A stretch of 9,849 nucleotides of DNA. Origin: CBCXVS01 sp965178525 (GTDB lineage: Bacteria > Tectomicrobia > Entotheonellia > Entotheonellales > Entotheonellaceae). The stretch lies in contig CBCXVS010000284.1 in the NCBI GenBank assembly GCA_965178525.1, forward strand, positions 1-9,849. The letters run 5' to 3'. The position numbers and the translations under genes are program-made. Below, one piece after another: positions 1 to 7,705 of the stretch; the stretch's first letter is position 1; every line of letters starts with the position of its first letter. The notes below the pieces were generated by a model. It was not told the origin of the DNA and ran no database searches. It saw only the letters and a program-made list of their open reading frames with translations.

Positions 1-1155
1 TTTGAGCGTGTTGGCATCCAGACCCTCAATCGACCGGCTGCCGAAGTACACATGAAAGGTCGACGCGTCGCCATAGACACACGCCGGCACTTCATGGCGG
101 TTGAGCAACTCTTGCAAGCCACTACGCAAGCGCGCCGCCATGCGGTCGGCTTGCTCTTGCATGTCGCCTGTCGCCACGATGCTGAGGGCGGCATTACCGG
201 TGGCCGCGCAGTACGGATTGGCGTTGAACGTGCCGCCGTGGGACACGCGTTCGAAGCGGTCATGATCCGAGTCGCCGGTCTGCGTCATCACCTGCATGAC
301 GTCATCGCGGCCGGCCACAGCGCCACCGGGGAGACCACCCGTAAGGACTTTGGCTAGGGTGCAGAGGTCGGGCGTGAGGCCGATTTTCTTTTGCAATCCT
401 CCGGGACTCCAGCGAAAGCCGGTGATGACTTCGTCCAAAATCATCACCACACCATGCTGCTGCGTCAGGCTGCGGATGCCCTGTAAAAAGCCGGATGGGA
501 GCGGCACCGTGCCGTAAGAAGCGCCAGAGCCCTCCGTGATCACACCGGCGATGTCATCGTCACTGGCCAGCGTGCGTTCCAGCGCATCCAGATCCGGGGG
601 GAGAATGATGACGGATTCGAGCGCGCCCTTCGGAATCCCAAGCGACGCCGGACGATCGAAAGGCGGCAGGGTACCGGGCATGACGTAATCGTGCCAGCCA
701 TGGTAATGCGACTCCCAACGGATGATCTTGTTTTTCCCCGTGTAACCACGGGCAATGCGCATGGCCAGCATGGTAGCTTCGGCGCCAGAGGCGACAAAGC
801 GCACCTTGTCGGCGCACGGGATCAAATGGCAAACGCGCTCGCCCCATTCCAATTCGGCTTCGACGGGCAGACCGAAGTGCGACCCGTCGGGCACCACCTG
901 CATTAACGCCTGCACCACGTCCGGATGGGCATGGCCTAAGAGGAGAGAAGCGGAGCCGAGCCCGAAATCGATATAGGCGTTGCCGTCTACATCCCATTTC
1001 CGGGCTCCTTCCCCGCGAGCGATCGAGAGCGGGAACGGATCGGTAAACCGCATATCATGGGTCACACCGGAGGGAAAGACGTCTTGACTCCGCGTGTAGA
1101 GTTCTGCAGATTTCGGGTTGCGGCGAATGTACGCTTCGTGGATGGTCTCTGCCAT
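1..1155 (-). CDS. Class III PLP aminotransferase, glutamate-1-semialdehyde aminomutase-like (3' end outside window)
   Basis: The reading frame is open for 385 codons from ATG at 1155 to the left edge, so about 40-50 C-terminal residues are missing relative to the usual 430. Visible family motifs: the cofactor phosphate-binding SGAEATM at residues 123-129, YHGWHD after it, LDEVITGFR with the PLP-pyridine aspartate at D241, and LAKVLTGGLPGGA with the Schiff-base lysine at K269, close to its position in E. coli HemL. The start is supported by AAGGAG at 1162-1167, six bases upstream. Enzymes of this fold move an amino group using PLP in the cytoplasm. HemL makes 5-aminolevulinate for haem, but no haem gene is nearby and the neighbours are catabolic families, so a paralogue acting on another amino or oxo acid is at least as likely. 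Fold and cofactor are clear; the substrate is not. Confidence 0.93.
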   Translation of the reverse strand, partial: MAETIHEAYIRRNPKSAELYTRSQDVFPSGVTHDMRFTDPFPLSIARGEGARKWDVDGNAYIDFGLGSASLLLGHAHPDVVQALMQVVPDGSHFGLPVEAELEWGERVCHLIPCADKVRFVASGAEATMLAMRIARGYTGKNKIIRWESHYHGWHDYVMPGTLPPFDRPASLGIPKGALESVIILPPDLDALERTLASDDDIAGVITEGSGASYGTVPLPSGFLQGIRSLTQQHGVVMILDEVITGFRWSPGGLQKKIGLTPDLCTLAKVLTGGLPGGAVAGRDDVMQVMTQTGDSDHDRFERVSHGGTFNANPYCAATGNAALSIVATGDMQEQADRMAARLRSGLQELLNRHEVPACVYGDASTFHVYFGSRSIEGLDANTLK

Positions 1156-1579
1156 GGTGCGCTCCTTTCACGCCTAAAAAAACAGCCACGATCTCAATGC
1201 CCCTGCGACTACAGTCTTGAATGTACCGCAATCCTCTGCGGGTGTCATCCGCGATGTCAAGACGTGCGGTATAGCTTGCTGCCCGTCTGCTCTCTATCCT
1301 TAATCATGCACGTACCAACAAGAAACTTTTAGTTATCAAAATATGATACTTAATGGTGAAAATAGGCTATTTGTATTTTATTTTTATATATATGACAAAC
1401 TTTACTAAAATCACAATATGGTATTATTATATTAAAATCAAAATATTACAAAGAAATGCAAAACAATTAATGTATTACTTTATTTTTTCAAACTAGCTTA
1501 TGGTTATATATGATTAGGTTGAATTTATTAGATAATATTGAGGATATTTGGATATGATTTCTTGTAAAGAAGAAAATAA
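1156..1579. other. Divergent intergenic region with AT-rich island
   Basis: 424 bases separate the divergent starts of the aminotransferase (-) and the giant surface protein (+), so both promoters should lie here. The left part (to about 1315) has ordinary composition and holds two interleaved 7-bp inverted repeats (1214-1271). From about 1320 the DNA becomes very AT-rich: 46 G+C in 240 bases at 1321-1560. Within it TATCA-N5-TGATA at 1334-1348 is a small dyad. For the plus strand, TTGAAT at 1519-1524 with GATATT at 1543-1548 (18-bp spacer) is one of several possible sigma-70 matches, but AT-rich DNA yields many, so I do not assign a promoter. A perfect TTGACA (minus strand, 1255-1260) has no good -10 at the right spacing. 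No gene is seen. Confidence 0.75.
1162..1167 (-). promoter_or_regulatory. Ribosome binding site of the aminotransferase
   Basis: AAGGAG on the minus strand, six bases before the ATG at 1155. It fixes the start of a gene whose N-terminus (MAETIHEAYIRRNPKSAELY) fits the family. Confidence 0.8.
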
Positions 1580-1714
1580 ATGAATAAATACAAACAGCAA
1601 AATGAAAGATATATGAAAACAACACCTCTTGCATCCTTTATTACATTGCCACGTGTCTTGTATGTCCTCGTTTTCATAGGGAGTATGAGACTCATTGGTG
1701 GCGTGGCTGTCGGA
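1580..1714 (+). other. Signal peptide coding segment (alternative start at 1613)
   Basis: Residues 1-45 contain a basic N-terminus, a hydrophobic core from about V26 to V44, and a small-residue cleavage pattern (A43, G45) before QQ. Starting at M12 (MKTTPLAS) would leave a compact n-region ending in R25. Both starts lie in the AT-rich island and neither has a strong ribosome binding site, so the choice is open. Confidence 0.65.
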
Positions 1715-4700
1715 CAACAACTTGTCACGAATGTGATATTTCAAGATACACAGGGTAATCTGGGGGGAATGGTCACCGACCCTGACGGTATCCCCGTCGG
1801 TGGCACGTTGTCATTCGATTTTAGCCGGAGCGTTCTCTATCAAGTGCGTATTGATGTCAACCGGGATGGAGATTTTGATGACCCCGAGGATGCCCGGTTG
1901 ACCGGTCTCTCAAGCGTGGGAACCAATACCGAAGCTTGGAATGGACGCGATGAGTTGGGAGCACCTGTGAGCTGCGGCGACCCCATCGAGATGGTGATCG
2001 AAACTGCCAGCAGTGACGACGGTGGCGGTGAGGGTAACGAAGGCGGTGACGAAGGCGGTGGCGGTGCAAGCCCGGAAGTTGTCGCCACGATCACCATCTA
2101 TGTATGGTGTTACGTTGATACCGATCATGACGGCACCTCCGATGACCGTGATCTTGACGATGATAACGACGGTATACCGGATGTAAATGAGTGTGATCCG
2201 GCAAACATCGCGTTACTGTTCTGTCCGACTGATACCGATGGGGACACCATTCCTGATGTGCGCGATGCCGACAGCGACAACGACGGCATTCCTGACGTCA
2301 CCGAAGCCGGTGGGACCGATGCCAACGGCGACGGTGTCATCGACGGATTTATCGACACGGACAACGATGGCCTACACGATCCGGTCGATGATGTCGACAA
2401 CGGCGGTGGCACGGGCGACGTGACGAATGGCGCCCCGCTGCCGATCCCCAATACCGATGGTACCGGTCCGGCGGATTTCCAGGATATCGACGCGGACGAT
2501 GACGGCATTCCCGACAATGTGGAAACTCAGCCCACACCTGGCTATGTGCCACCGAGTGGGGCGGACACCGATGGCGACGGGCTCGATGACGCCTACAACC
2601 CGGACGACGGCGGTCTGCCGGTACCGCCGATGAATACGGATGGTGCCGATGTGCCCGACTATCGGGACCCGGACTCCGACAATGATACCGTATGCGATAT
2701 TGCCGAGAATGGTACGGTCAACGTCCCGAGCGGGACCGATACCGATGGCGATGGACTCGACGATGGGTTCGAGGGCAGTGACGTCGGTGATGGCTTCGAT
2801 GTCAACGACGAGATTGACACCCCGTCCGCCGACCTACCGGACACGAACGGCAACATCGGCTCCGGCGGCGATGTCGACTACCGCGAGGTCTCAATGCTCA
2901 TATCCTTTAGCTGTGATGGGACCTTCTTGGTCAGCATGGGTGCGGGCGCGGTGACCCAACTCGCCACAGTCGACACATCCGTGCTACCATTCACACTGCT
3001 CCCTATTGGCAATACGAGCCATGGCATGGCCTACAACGCCCTTGCCTATAATCCACAGGATAACTTCCTGTACGCCATACGCGCGGCTACCAACGAGGTC
3101 TTGCGCCTCGGCGCAGACGGGAAACCTGTGAATCTGGGAGCCGCCGCCGGGTTGCCACCGCCTACCCAGCGCTATGACGCTGGAGACATCGATGCCAATG
3201 GTTTGATGTACGTGCTCGAACCGGATGCCACCGTATTGTATCGCCTCGATCTTTCCAGCCCGACACTGGCGACAACCGCAATTCCGCTGGTCGATCCGCT
3301 AGGCGGTCTGCGGACACTTGATCTGGCGCTGCACCCTGTGGACGGCATGCTCTACGGGATTAATACACGTCCGGCTGGGGAAAGTGGGCAAGTGACGCAG
3401 GTTGACCCGGCTACCGGAATCGTGACGCGATTTGGTCCCAACCACAATCTCTCGATTGAGGCGGCGTTCTTCGACAGTGCCGCTATCCTGTACGGTCTTG
3501 CCAGTGATGGTGCGTTTTTCCGCTTTGATATCAGCACGGGCGCCGCAACGCCAGTCGCCAGTACGACATCGGTATCCAACAGCGATGGTGCGGCCTGTCC
3601 CACGGCGATTGGTGATACCGGCGAAATCCGTCTGACCATGTCGATCAGCACTGTAGAAAGTTCTTCATGGACGGTGACCATCGATTATGTGGTGGAAAAT
3701 GCTAGCAGTCATGCGGTGGTCAATTTGTCACTCACGGATGATCTGGAAGCCACCTTCGGCGTACCGGGAAGCGACTGGTCGCTGCATAGCGTCACGGCAA
3801 TGAGCGGCCCTGGCAGCATTGCGGTCAAACCCGATTTCAATGGCGAAACGGCGGGCTTGACCGAACTCCTCGGCCCTGGCAGCGGTCTCGGCGCCGATGG
3901 CTCAGGGGAGGAAACAGCCCAGATTCGCGTGATTCTGCTCGTGAATACGCCCGGGAATTTTACCAACCCGGGGACGGTGACAGGCGAGACGCTCAATGGC
4001 ACACCCGTGAGCGACATGGCCGAGGTGACGGTGGTCCTGGATACGAGCACCCCGCCGCCACCGCCGCCGCCGCCACCGCCACCGCCGCCACCGCCGCTAC
4101 CACTGCCGCCGCCACCACCACCGCCGTCACCGCCGCCGCCACCGCCGCTTCCTGTCGCGATGGACGATACCGTTGTCACCGCAGTTGGTCAGCCGGTGAC
4201 GATCGATGTGCTGGCCAACGACCATCATCCTGATGGAGACCCGCTGATCCTCGTCCACATCGGTCCGCCTTCCTCCGGTACCGTGATCCTCAACCCCGAT
4301 CGCATGCTGACCTATGTCTCAGCCGCGGATAGCCGTGGCCCGGAGACATTCACCTACACGGTGGCGGACGGCCGGGGCGGCATGGCGACCGCCACCGTGA
4401 TCGTTAATTTGACGAACGTTTTTGATCCCCCCACCGGCCGCAAGATCATCAATCCCGCCAACCTGCCCGAACTGGAATGGCGCATGGTCTGGCTGAATAG
4501 CGGCAATTTCGTCGCCAATCCTGTGCGCATCACGGACACCATTCCGGCGGGCGCCACGTATGTCGTGGGTAGCTTGACCTGCGAGGCGAGAGGTGACTCG
4601 ACGGTCGCCCGCTGTGTCTTTGAGCCCGAGGCAAACCGGATTGTGTATGAAGGCGCCGTGGCTTCCGATTTAGGGGCATCGACGGAAGAGAATGCGCGGC

Positions 4701-6220
4701 ATGAAGTCGTCATGACGTTCCGCGTGTTAACGCCTCCAGGCTTTTTCGGTGTGCTGGAGAATCAAGCCGAAGCGTACTGGGATAACGACGGGGATGGGAC
4801 GGTAGACGATGGGGTCTCGGTCTACACGGATGATCCGAGCACCCCCGCCATGGACGATCCGACTGTATTTGTTCTTTCCGAGGCGCCGGGGGCGTGTCTA
4901 TTTCAGGTGCGCCCGGCGTCGGCGGGAGAAACAGCGTCCAGTTCCGAGAGTCCCGATCTGCAGGATAATCCGGTTGAGGGAGCAACTGGGGCGTTGAGCA
5001 GCCGACAAGCGATCCTGGAGGCATTGACGGTGACAACACCACAGGCCACACAGGTGGTCGCTGGCACGGCTGTGGCGGTCGCCGCTATGCAAGGGCCAGG
5101 TCAAGGAACAGCGATTTCCCCGCCGGTTCCGGTGATGGTGGCGAATACGTTGCAGCCGCAGCTCCCCGACATCGTCGAGGCGGCAGGGTTTAAAACGGAG
5201 GCCATACTGAGCCAGCAGGATCATCTGGTGGTCACGGCCGCAGGTCTCTTGGTCGCCGTACCTGCCAACACGCTGGCGCCGGAGGATAGACTCGATATGA
5301 CAGCGGTAGCGGCAGGCGAGGCCCCGCATCCCTTACCGGGGACGCCCGTGGCCGGTCTCTGGCAACTCACGCTGGCAAGTGGGCTGGAGCAGCTTGGCAG
5401 CCCGGTCACACTGCGCCTACCATACGCCGATGTGGATCAGGATGGCCGCGTTGATGGGACCGGCTCCGTCATCCCGGAGACCCTGCTCACCCTGTGGCGC
5501 TATGACGCGGTGCAAACGGCATGGGCGCCATGGCCCGAGGCGGTGGTCATCCCAACGGCCAATGTGATGGTTGTACAGACCGACCGAATCGGACTGATCG
5601 GCGTATTTCGCGCTGCAGATGGCAGCATGCATGTCGTGGGTGACGCAAGCGACGACGTGCCTCTGACACAGACCGTTGCCACGCCGTCCGACGCACCGGC
5701 CGGCGATGGGTGGCAGGATATCGGCATAGCGGCCACCGCACCCTATGTGACGGCATGGGACACCACACTTTTCGACGATGGTGACGACGAGTTACGGGCC
5801 ATCTGCACCGCGGACCCGCTCGCCCTGTCGACCTTTCAGACCACTACATCCGGGGCCGGGACGCCTGGCGGCAGCGGTGGCAGCTCATGTTTTATCGCTA
5901 CCGCAGCATATGGATCGCCCTTAGCGCCACAGGTTCAAGTGTTGCGAGCATTTCGGGATACGTACCTGACGCCTCATGCCCTGGGGCGTGGGCTCGTGGC
6001 GCAGTACTATCGACTGAGCCCGCCACTGGCGGATGTGATCCGTGACCGGGCATGGCTGCGCACGATGGTGTGTATCGGCCTCACGCCTGTGGTCGGAAGT
6101 GCGCAGCTGCTCATGAAGGGGCCTCGAGCTGCCTGGCTCGTCCTGGCGTTGCTTGGACTCCTCAGCGGTATGGGGCTCGCATGGGGAAGAGCCAGGGCGC
6201 AACGGCGGCAAAAGCGTTAA
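1580..6220 (+). CDS. Giant secreted thrombospondin-type-3 repeat surface protein with polyproline hinge and CFI-box C-terminal anchor
   Basis: A 1546-residue modular exported protein. In order: signal peptide, hydrophobic core about 26-45, probable cleavage AVG|QQ near 45; FlgD-like Ig segment with WNGRDELGAPV at 120-130; Gly/Asp/Glu linker 144-164; Asp-rich thrombospondin type 3 repeats 178-434; a repeat region 440-675 of LYAI/MYVLE/LYGI strands resembling the DUF6923 type; a DUF11-like domain about 683-824; polyproline tract 825-858; Ig-like domain 859-944 (VLANDHHPDGD, TFTYTVADGRGG); second DUF11-like domain about 945-1090; unassigned region to about 1400; CFIATAAYGS at 1437-1446, then YYRLSPPLADVI, hydrophobic stretches about 1495-1511 and 1517-1536, and a basic tail. 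Role inferred: a calcium-stabilised, envelope-anchored stalk or adhesin; no enzymatic motif is seen. M1 has a weak AAGAAG ribosome site; M12 (1613) gives a more typical signal peptide and is an alternative start. The first codons are AT-rich, unlike the rest. Confidence 0.9.
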   Translation: MNKYKQQNERYMKTTPLASFITLPRVLYVLVFIGSMRLIGGVAVGQQLVTNVIFQDTQGNLGGMVTDPDGIPVGGTLSFDFSRSVLYQVRIDVNRDGDFDDPEDARLTGLSSVGTNTEAWNGRDELGAPVSCGDPIEMVIETASSDDGGGEGNEGGDEGGGGASPEVVATITIYVWCYVDTDHDGTSDDRDLDDDNDGIPDVNECDPANIALLFCPTDTDGDTIPDVRDADSDNDGIPDVTEAGGTDANGDGVIDGFIDTDNDGLHDPVDDVDNGGGTGDVTNGAPLPIPNTDGTGPADFQDIDADDDGIPDNVETQPTPGYVPPSGADTDGDGLDDAYNPDDGGLPVPPMNTDGADVPDYRDPDSDNDTVCDIAENGTVNVPSGTDTDGDGLDDGFEGSDVGDGFDVNDEIDTPSADLPDTNGNIGSGGDVDYREVSMLISFSCDGTFLVSMGAGAVTQLATVDTSVLPFTLLPIGNTSHGMAYNALAYNPQDNFLYAIRAATNEVLRLGADGKPVNLGAAAGLPPPTQRYDAGDIDANGLMYVLEPDATVLYRLDLSSPTLATTAIPLVDPLGGLRTLDLALHPVDGMLYGINTRPAGESGQVTQVDPATGIVTRFGPNHNLSIEAAFFDSAAILYGLASDGAFFRFDISTGAATPVASTTSVSNSDGAACPTAIGDTGEIRLTMSISTVESSSWTVTIDYVVENASSHAVVNLSLTDDLEATFGVPGSDWSLHSVTAMSGPGSIAVKPDFNGETAGLTELLGPGSGLGADGSGEETAQIRVILLVNTPGNFTNPGTVTGETLNGTPVSDMAEVTVVLDTSTPPPPPPPPPPPPPPPLPLPPPPPPPSPPPPPPLPVAMDDTVVTAVGQPVTIDVLANDHHPDGDPLILVHIGPPSSGTVILNPDRMLTYVSAADSRGPETFTYTVADGRGGMATATVIVNLTNVFDPPTGRKIINPANLPELEWRMVWLNSGNFVANPVRITDTIPAGATYVVGSLTCEARGDSTVARCVFEPEANRIVYEGAVASDLGASTEENARHEVVMTFRVLTPPGFFGVLENQAEAYWDNDGDGTVDDGVSVYTDDPSTPAMDDPTVFVLSEAPGACLFQVRPASAGETASSSESPDLQDNPVEGATGALSSRQAILEALTVTTPQATQVVAGTAVAVAAMQGPGQGTAISPPVPVMVANTLQPQLPDIVEAAGFKTEAILSQQDHLVVTAAGLLVAVPANTLAPEDRLDMTAVAAGEAPHPLPGTPVAGLWQLTLASGLEQLGSPVTLRLPYADVDQDGRVDGTGSVIPETLLTLWRYDAVQTAWAPWPEAVVIPTANVMVVQTDRIGLIGVFRAADGSMHVVGDASDDVPLTQTVATPSDAPAGDGWQDIGIAATAPYVTAWDTTLFDDGDDELRAICTADPLALSTFQTTTSGAGTPGGSGGSSCFIATAAYGSPLAPQVQVLRAFRDTYLTPHALGRGLVAQYYRLSPPLADVIRDRAWLRTMVCIGLTPVVGSAQLLMKGPRAAWLVLALLGLLSGMGLAWGRARAQRRQKR
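2111..2880 (+). repeat. Degenerate calcium-binding thrombospondin type 3 repeat array
   Basis: About eight imperfect Asp/Asn/Gly-rich units such as DTDHDGTSDDRDLDDDNDG, DTDGDTIPDVRDADSDNDG, DTDGDGLDDAYNPDDGG and DTDGDGLDDGFEG, separated by short Pro/Gly linkers. In this family the regularly spaced acidic side chains bind calcium and stiffen the chain. At DNA level the units share GAYACCGATGGCGAYGG-like cores, for example near 2565 and 2738, but they are diverged, so this is protein-level repetition rather than a recent tandem duplication. Confidence 0.85.
4052..4153 (+). repeat. CCN triplet repeat encoding a polyproline hinge
   Basis: 34 codons (residues 825-858), of which 30 are proline, interrupted only by Leu and Ser. 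The codons are mainly CCG and CCA in an irregular alternation, giving a long trinucleotide tract on an exported-protein linker between a DUF11-like and an Ig-like domain. Length changes by whole triplets would keep the frame. Long proline runs are known to stall ribosomes unless EF-P is active. Confidence 0.9.
5888..6217 (+). other. CFI-box C-terminal domain with membrane anchor
   Basis: Residues 1437-1546. The segment begins SSCFIATAAYGSPLAPQ, continues with LRAFRDTYL and YYRLSPPLADVIRD, then hydrophobic stretches at about 1495-1511 and 1517-1536, and finishes RARAQRRQKR. I recognise this arrangement as the CFI-box type C-terminal domain found at the ends of large bacterial exported proteins. 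A conserved motif, a membrane helix and a basic tail is the same general plan as known C-terminal sorting signals (PEP-CTERM, GlyGly-CTERM). That it is a sorting or anchoring signal is inference; no processing enzyme is present in the window. Confidence 0.7.
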
Positions 6221-7581
6221 CGGCCGATCACGACGCTATCCCATAGAGGGTGCAGATTCGGCGCCTGCTCGATCGACCAGAGGAAATCCAAGGCGGTCTT
6301 GCAGGCGTCGGGCGACAACACCTCATGAGCCAGCCCCCGAAATTTGTCTTCGACCTCCGCATCGGACAACGGGTTGCGGCAATGACCTTTGGGATAGGTG
6401 ACCGCTGCACTCAGTTGCCGCCCCGAGGTGGTCGTCACCTCCATATCACAGTTGTATTCCGCCGAAAAGCGCTGGGTGAAGTCGGGATCTTCGTCAATGC
6501 TCATGGCGCCGATCAGCGCCCGGATGGCTGCATCCTGTAAATCATCTTGGCTAAAGCTGTGGGGTGTAACGGCGCCGTGCTGGAAGGCATAGGCCACCAA
6601 GTAGGGAATGCTATGGTCCGCCGTTTCTCGGGTTTTGGGCGCCCATTTTTCCGGTTCGGTGGCGGCGCTGGATGTGGCCGTGCGATACGAGCGAATCCGA
6701 ATCGCAGCGATGTCTGAAGGGTCGACTTGGGAGCGCAATTCCAGGGCCAGGCCAATCGGTCCCTGCGTATGAATTTGCGACGGATAAAACTTAAAAATAT
6801 TCGACATGATGCGGAAGTCGGTGTCATCCTGATCAAATGGGGCAATGTCGACCGGCTGCCGCACCGCTTGTTGCCACAGCCCCCGGCGACCGTCAAACGG
6901 CGCTTCCGGACCCGTCATGCCACGCTGAGCCAGTTGCGCCGAGAAGATCGCGGCGCGCGTGGCGTTGGCGGCGGCACAGCCTTTCCACATCGACAGCTCG
7001 CCCACCCGTATGGCGCCCAAGGGCAAATTGGAGACACTGGCGAGCGAGATGGCGTTCCCCATCGCTTCCCGGTCAAGTCCCAACACGTTCCCGGCCGCAC
7101 AGACGGCGCCAATCACGCTCAGCATGCCCTGATCCCAGCCGAGTTCGCCAATGACGACGTGATCGGACAATCTGCCAAACACTTCATAGGCCAGGACAAT
7201 AGCCGTGATGACCGTCCGGCCGTCGTGACCGAGCGGGTCAGCTAGGGCCAAGACCGCCGGAATCATATCGCTGGGATGGCCGCCACCAGGGGAGAAGTAG
7301 GAGTCGTTATAATCGAGGTAGCGTACCATGGCGCCGTTGGCAAATCCCGCCATATCGGGAGCGCTGCTATAGGTTGTGCCCAGAAGACGTGACGGGGTGG
7401 TACAGGTCACACTTTCCGCCAATTGCCGGGCCACGCGGCACGGCTCGGCATGAAAGCCCCCAAGGGCGCATCCCACGGTGTCGATGAGCGTCCGCTTGAC
7501 ATGGTGCACGACATCCAGTGGCAAGTCGTCGTAGGTTAGGTCGCACGCATATGCACTCAAAAGCTCAGTGGTCCGGTCCAT
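6217..7581 (-). CDS. MmgE/PrpD family protein
   Basis: A complete 454-residue protein, the usual length for the family that includes 2-methylcitrate dehydratase, cis-aconitate decarboxylase and iminodisuccinate epimerase. Visible family features: IDTVGCALGG at 33-42, LDYNDSY at 89-95, HPSDMIPAVLA at 102-112, the MWKGCAAANATRAA stretch at 198-211, ADHSIPYLVA at 321-330, and YPKGHCRNPLSDAEVEDKF at 396-414. It is cytosolic, with no signal peptide. The ATG at 7581 is chosen over an upstream in-frame start at 7677 because it has GAGG six bases upstream, begins at the usual family N-terminus (MDRTTELL), and the 7677 start would overlap the candidate promoter. Its stop overlaps the stop of the convergent giant gene. 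Dehydratase, epimerase or decarboxylase activity cannot be told apart from sequence alone. Confidence 0.93.
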   Translation of the reverse strand: MDRTTELLSAYACDLTYDDLPLDVVHHVKRTLIDTVGCALGGFHAEPCRVARQLAESVTCTTPSRLLGTTYSSAPDMAGFANGAMVRYLDYNDSYFSPGGGHPSDMIPAVLALADPLGHDGRTVITAIVLAYEVFGRLSDHVVIGELGWDQGMLSVIGAVCAAGNVLGLDREAMGNAISLASVSNLPLGAIRVGELSMWKGCAAANATRAAIFSAQLAQRGMTGPEAPFDGRRGLWQQAVRQPVDIAPFDQDDTDFRIMSNIFKFYPSQIHTQGPIGLALELRSQVDPSDIAAIRIRSYRTATSSAATEPEKWAPKTRETADHSIPYLVAYAFQHGAVTPHSFSQDDLQDAAIRALIGAMSIDEDPDFTQRFSAEYNCDMEVTTTSGRQLSAAVTYPKGHCRNPLSDAEVEDKFRGLAHEVLSPDACKTALDFLWSIEQAPNLHPLWDSVVIGR

Positions 7582-7585
7582 AGGG

Positions 7586-7591
7586 CACCTC
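7586..7591 (-). promoter_or_regulatory. Ribosome binding site deciding the MmgE/PrpD start
   Basis: GAGGTG on the minus strand, its GAGG core six bases from the ATG at 7581. This supports the 454-residue product over the longer 486-residue reading. Confidence 0.65.
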
Positions 7592-7648
7592 GTAATAGGC
7601 AAAGGATGACGCCGCTCCGGTTGGGCTGCCGGTTGTGCTGTACGTCGC

Positions 7649-7677
7649 ATCTTACACGAAGCCGTCAGCCCTGCCAA
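7649..7677 (-). promoter_or_regulatory. Candidate sigma-70 promoter for the MmgE/PrpD gene
   Basis: On the minus strand TTGGCA (7672-7677, five of six to consensus), a 17-bp spacer, and TAAGAT (7649-7654, four of six). Expected transcription start is near 7642, leaving about 60 bases of leader before the ATG at 7581. Confidence 0.45.
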
Positions 7678-7705
7678 TGCCGTCCTCCGGTGCTATCGCG
7701 CGTCT

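Noticed and set aside
560..997. Minus-strand 145-residue frame within the aminotransferase gene
   Set aside because: Same strand but another frame from the continuous aminotransferase frame, with arginine-rich low-quality composition.
1176..1182. T7 run on the minus strand upstream of the aminotransferase as a possible attenuator terminator
   Set aside because: No GC-rich stem directly precedes the run.
1514..1744. Antisense 76-residue frame across the start of the giant gene, with a hydrophobic stretch
   Set aside because: Its hydrophobic part is the complement of an AT-rich signal-peptide segment; no ribosome site or family resemblance, so it is a shadow.
2111..2880. CRISPR-like or satellite array suggested by repeated GATACCGATGGCGA-type cores
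   Set aside because: The units are diverged, irregularly spaced and in frame with Asp-rich thrombospondin repeats, so they reflect protein repeats.
3709..4179. Antisense 156-residue glycine-rich frame
   Set aside because: The glycine run is merely the reverse complement of the polyproline tract; no independent support.
6727..7245. Plus-strand 172-residue frame opposite the MmgE/PrpD gene
   Set aside because: Shadow of a well-supported gene; no motif or start signal.
7582..7677. Longer MmgE/PrpD start at 7677 (32 extra residues)
   Set aside because: The extension is Arg/Pro-rich, overlaps the candidate promoter, and the ATG at 7581 has a good ribosome site and the family N-terminus.
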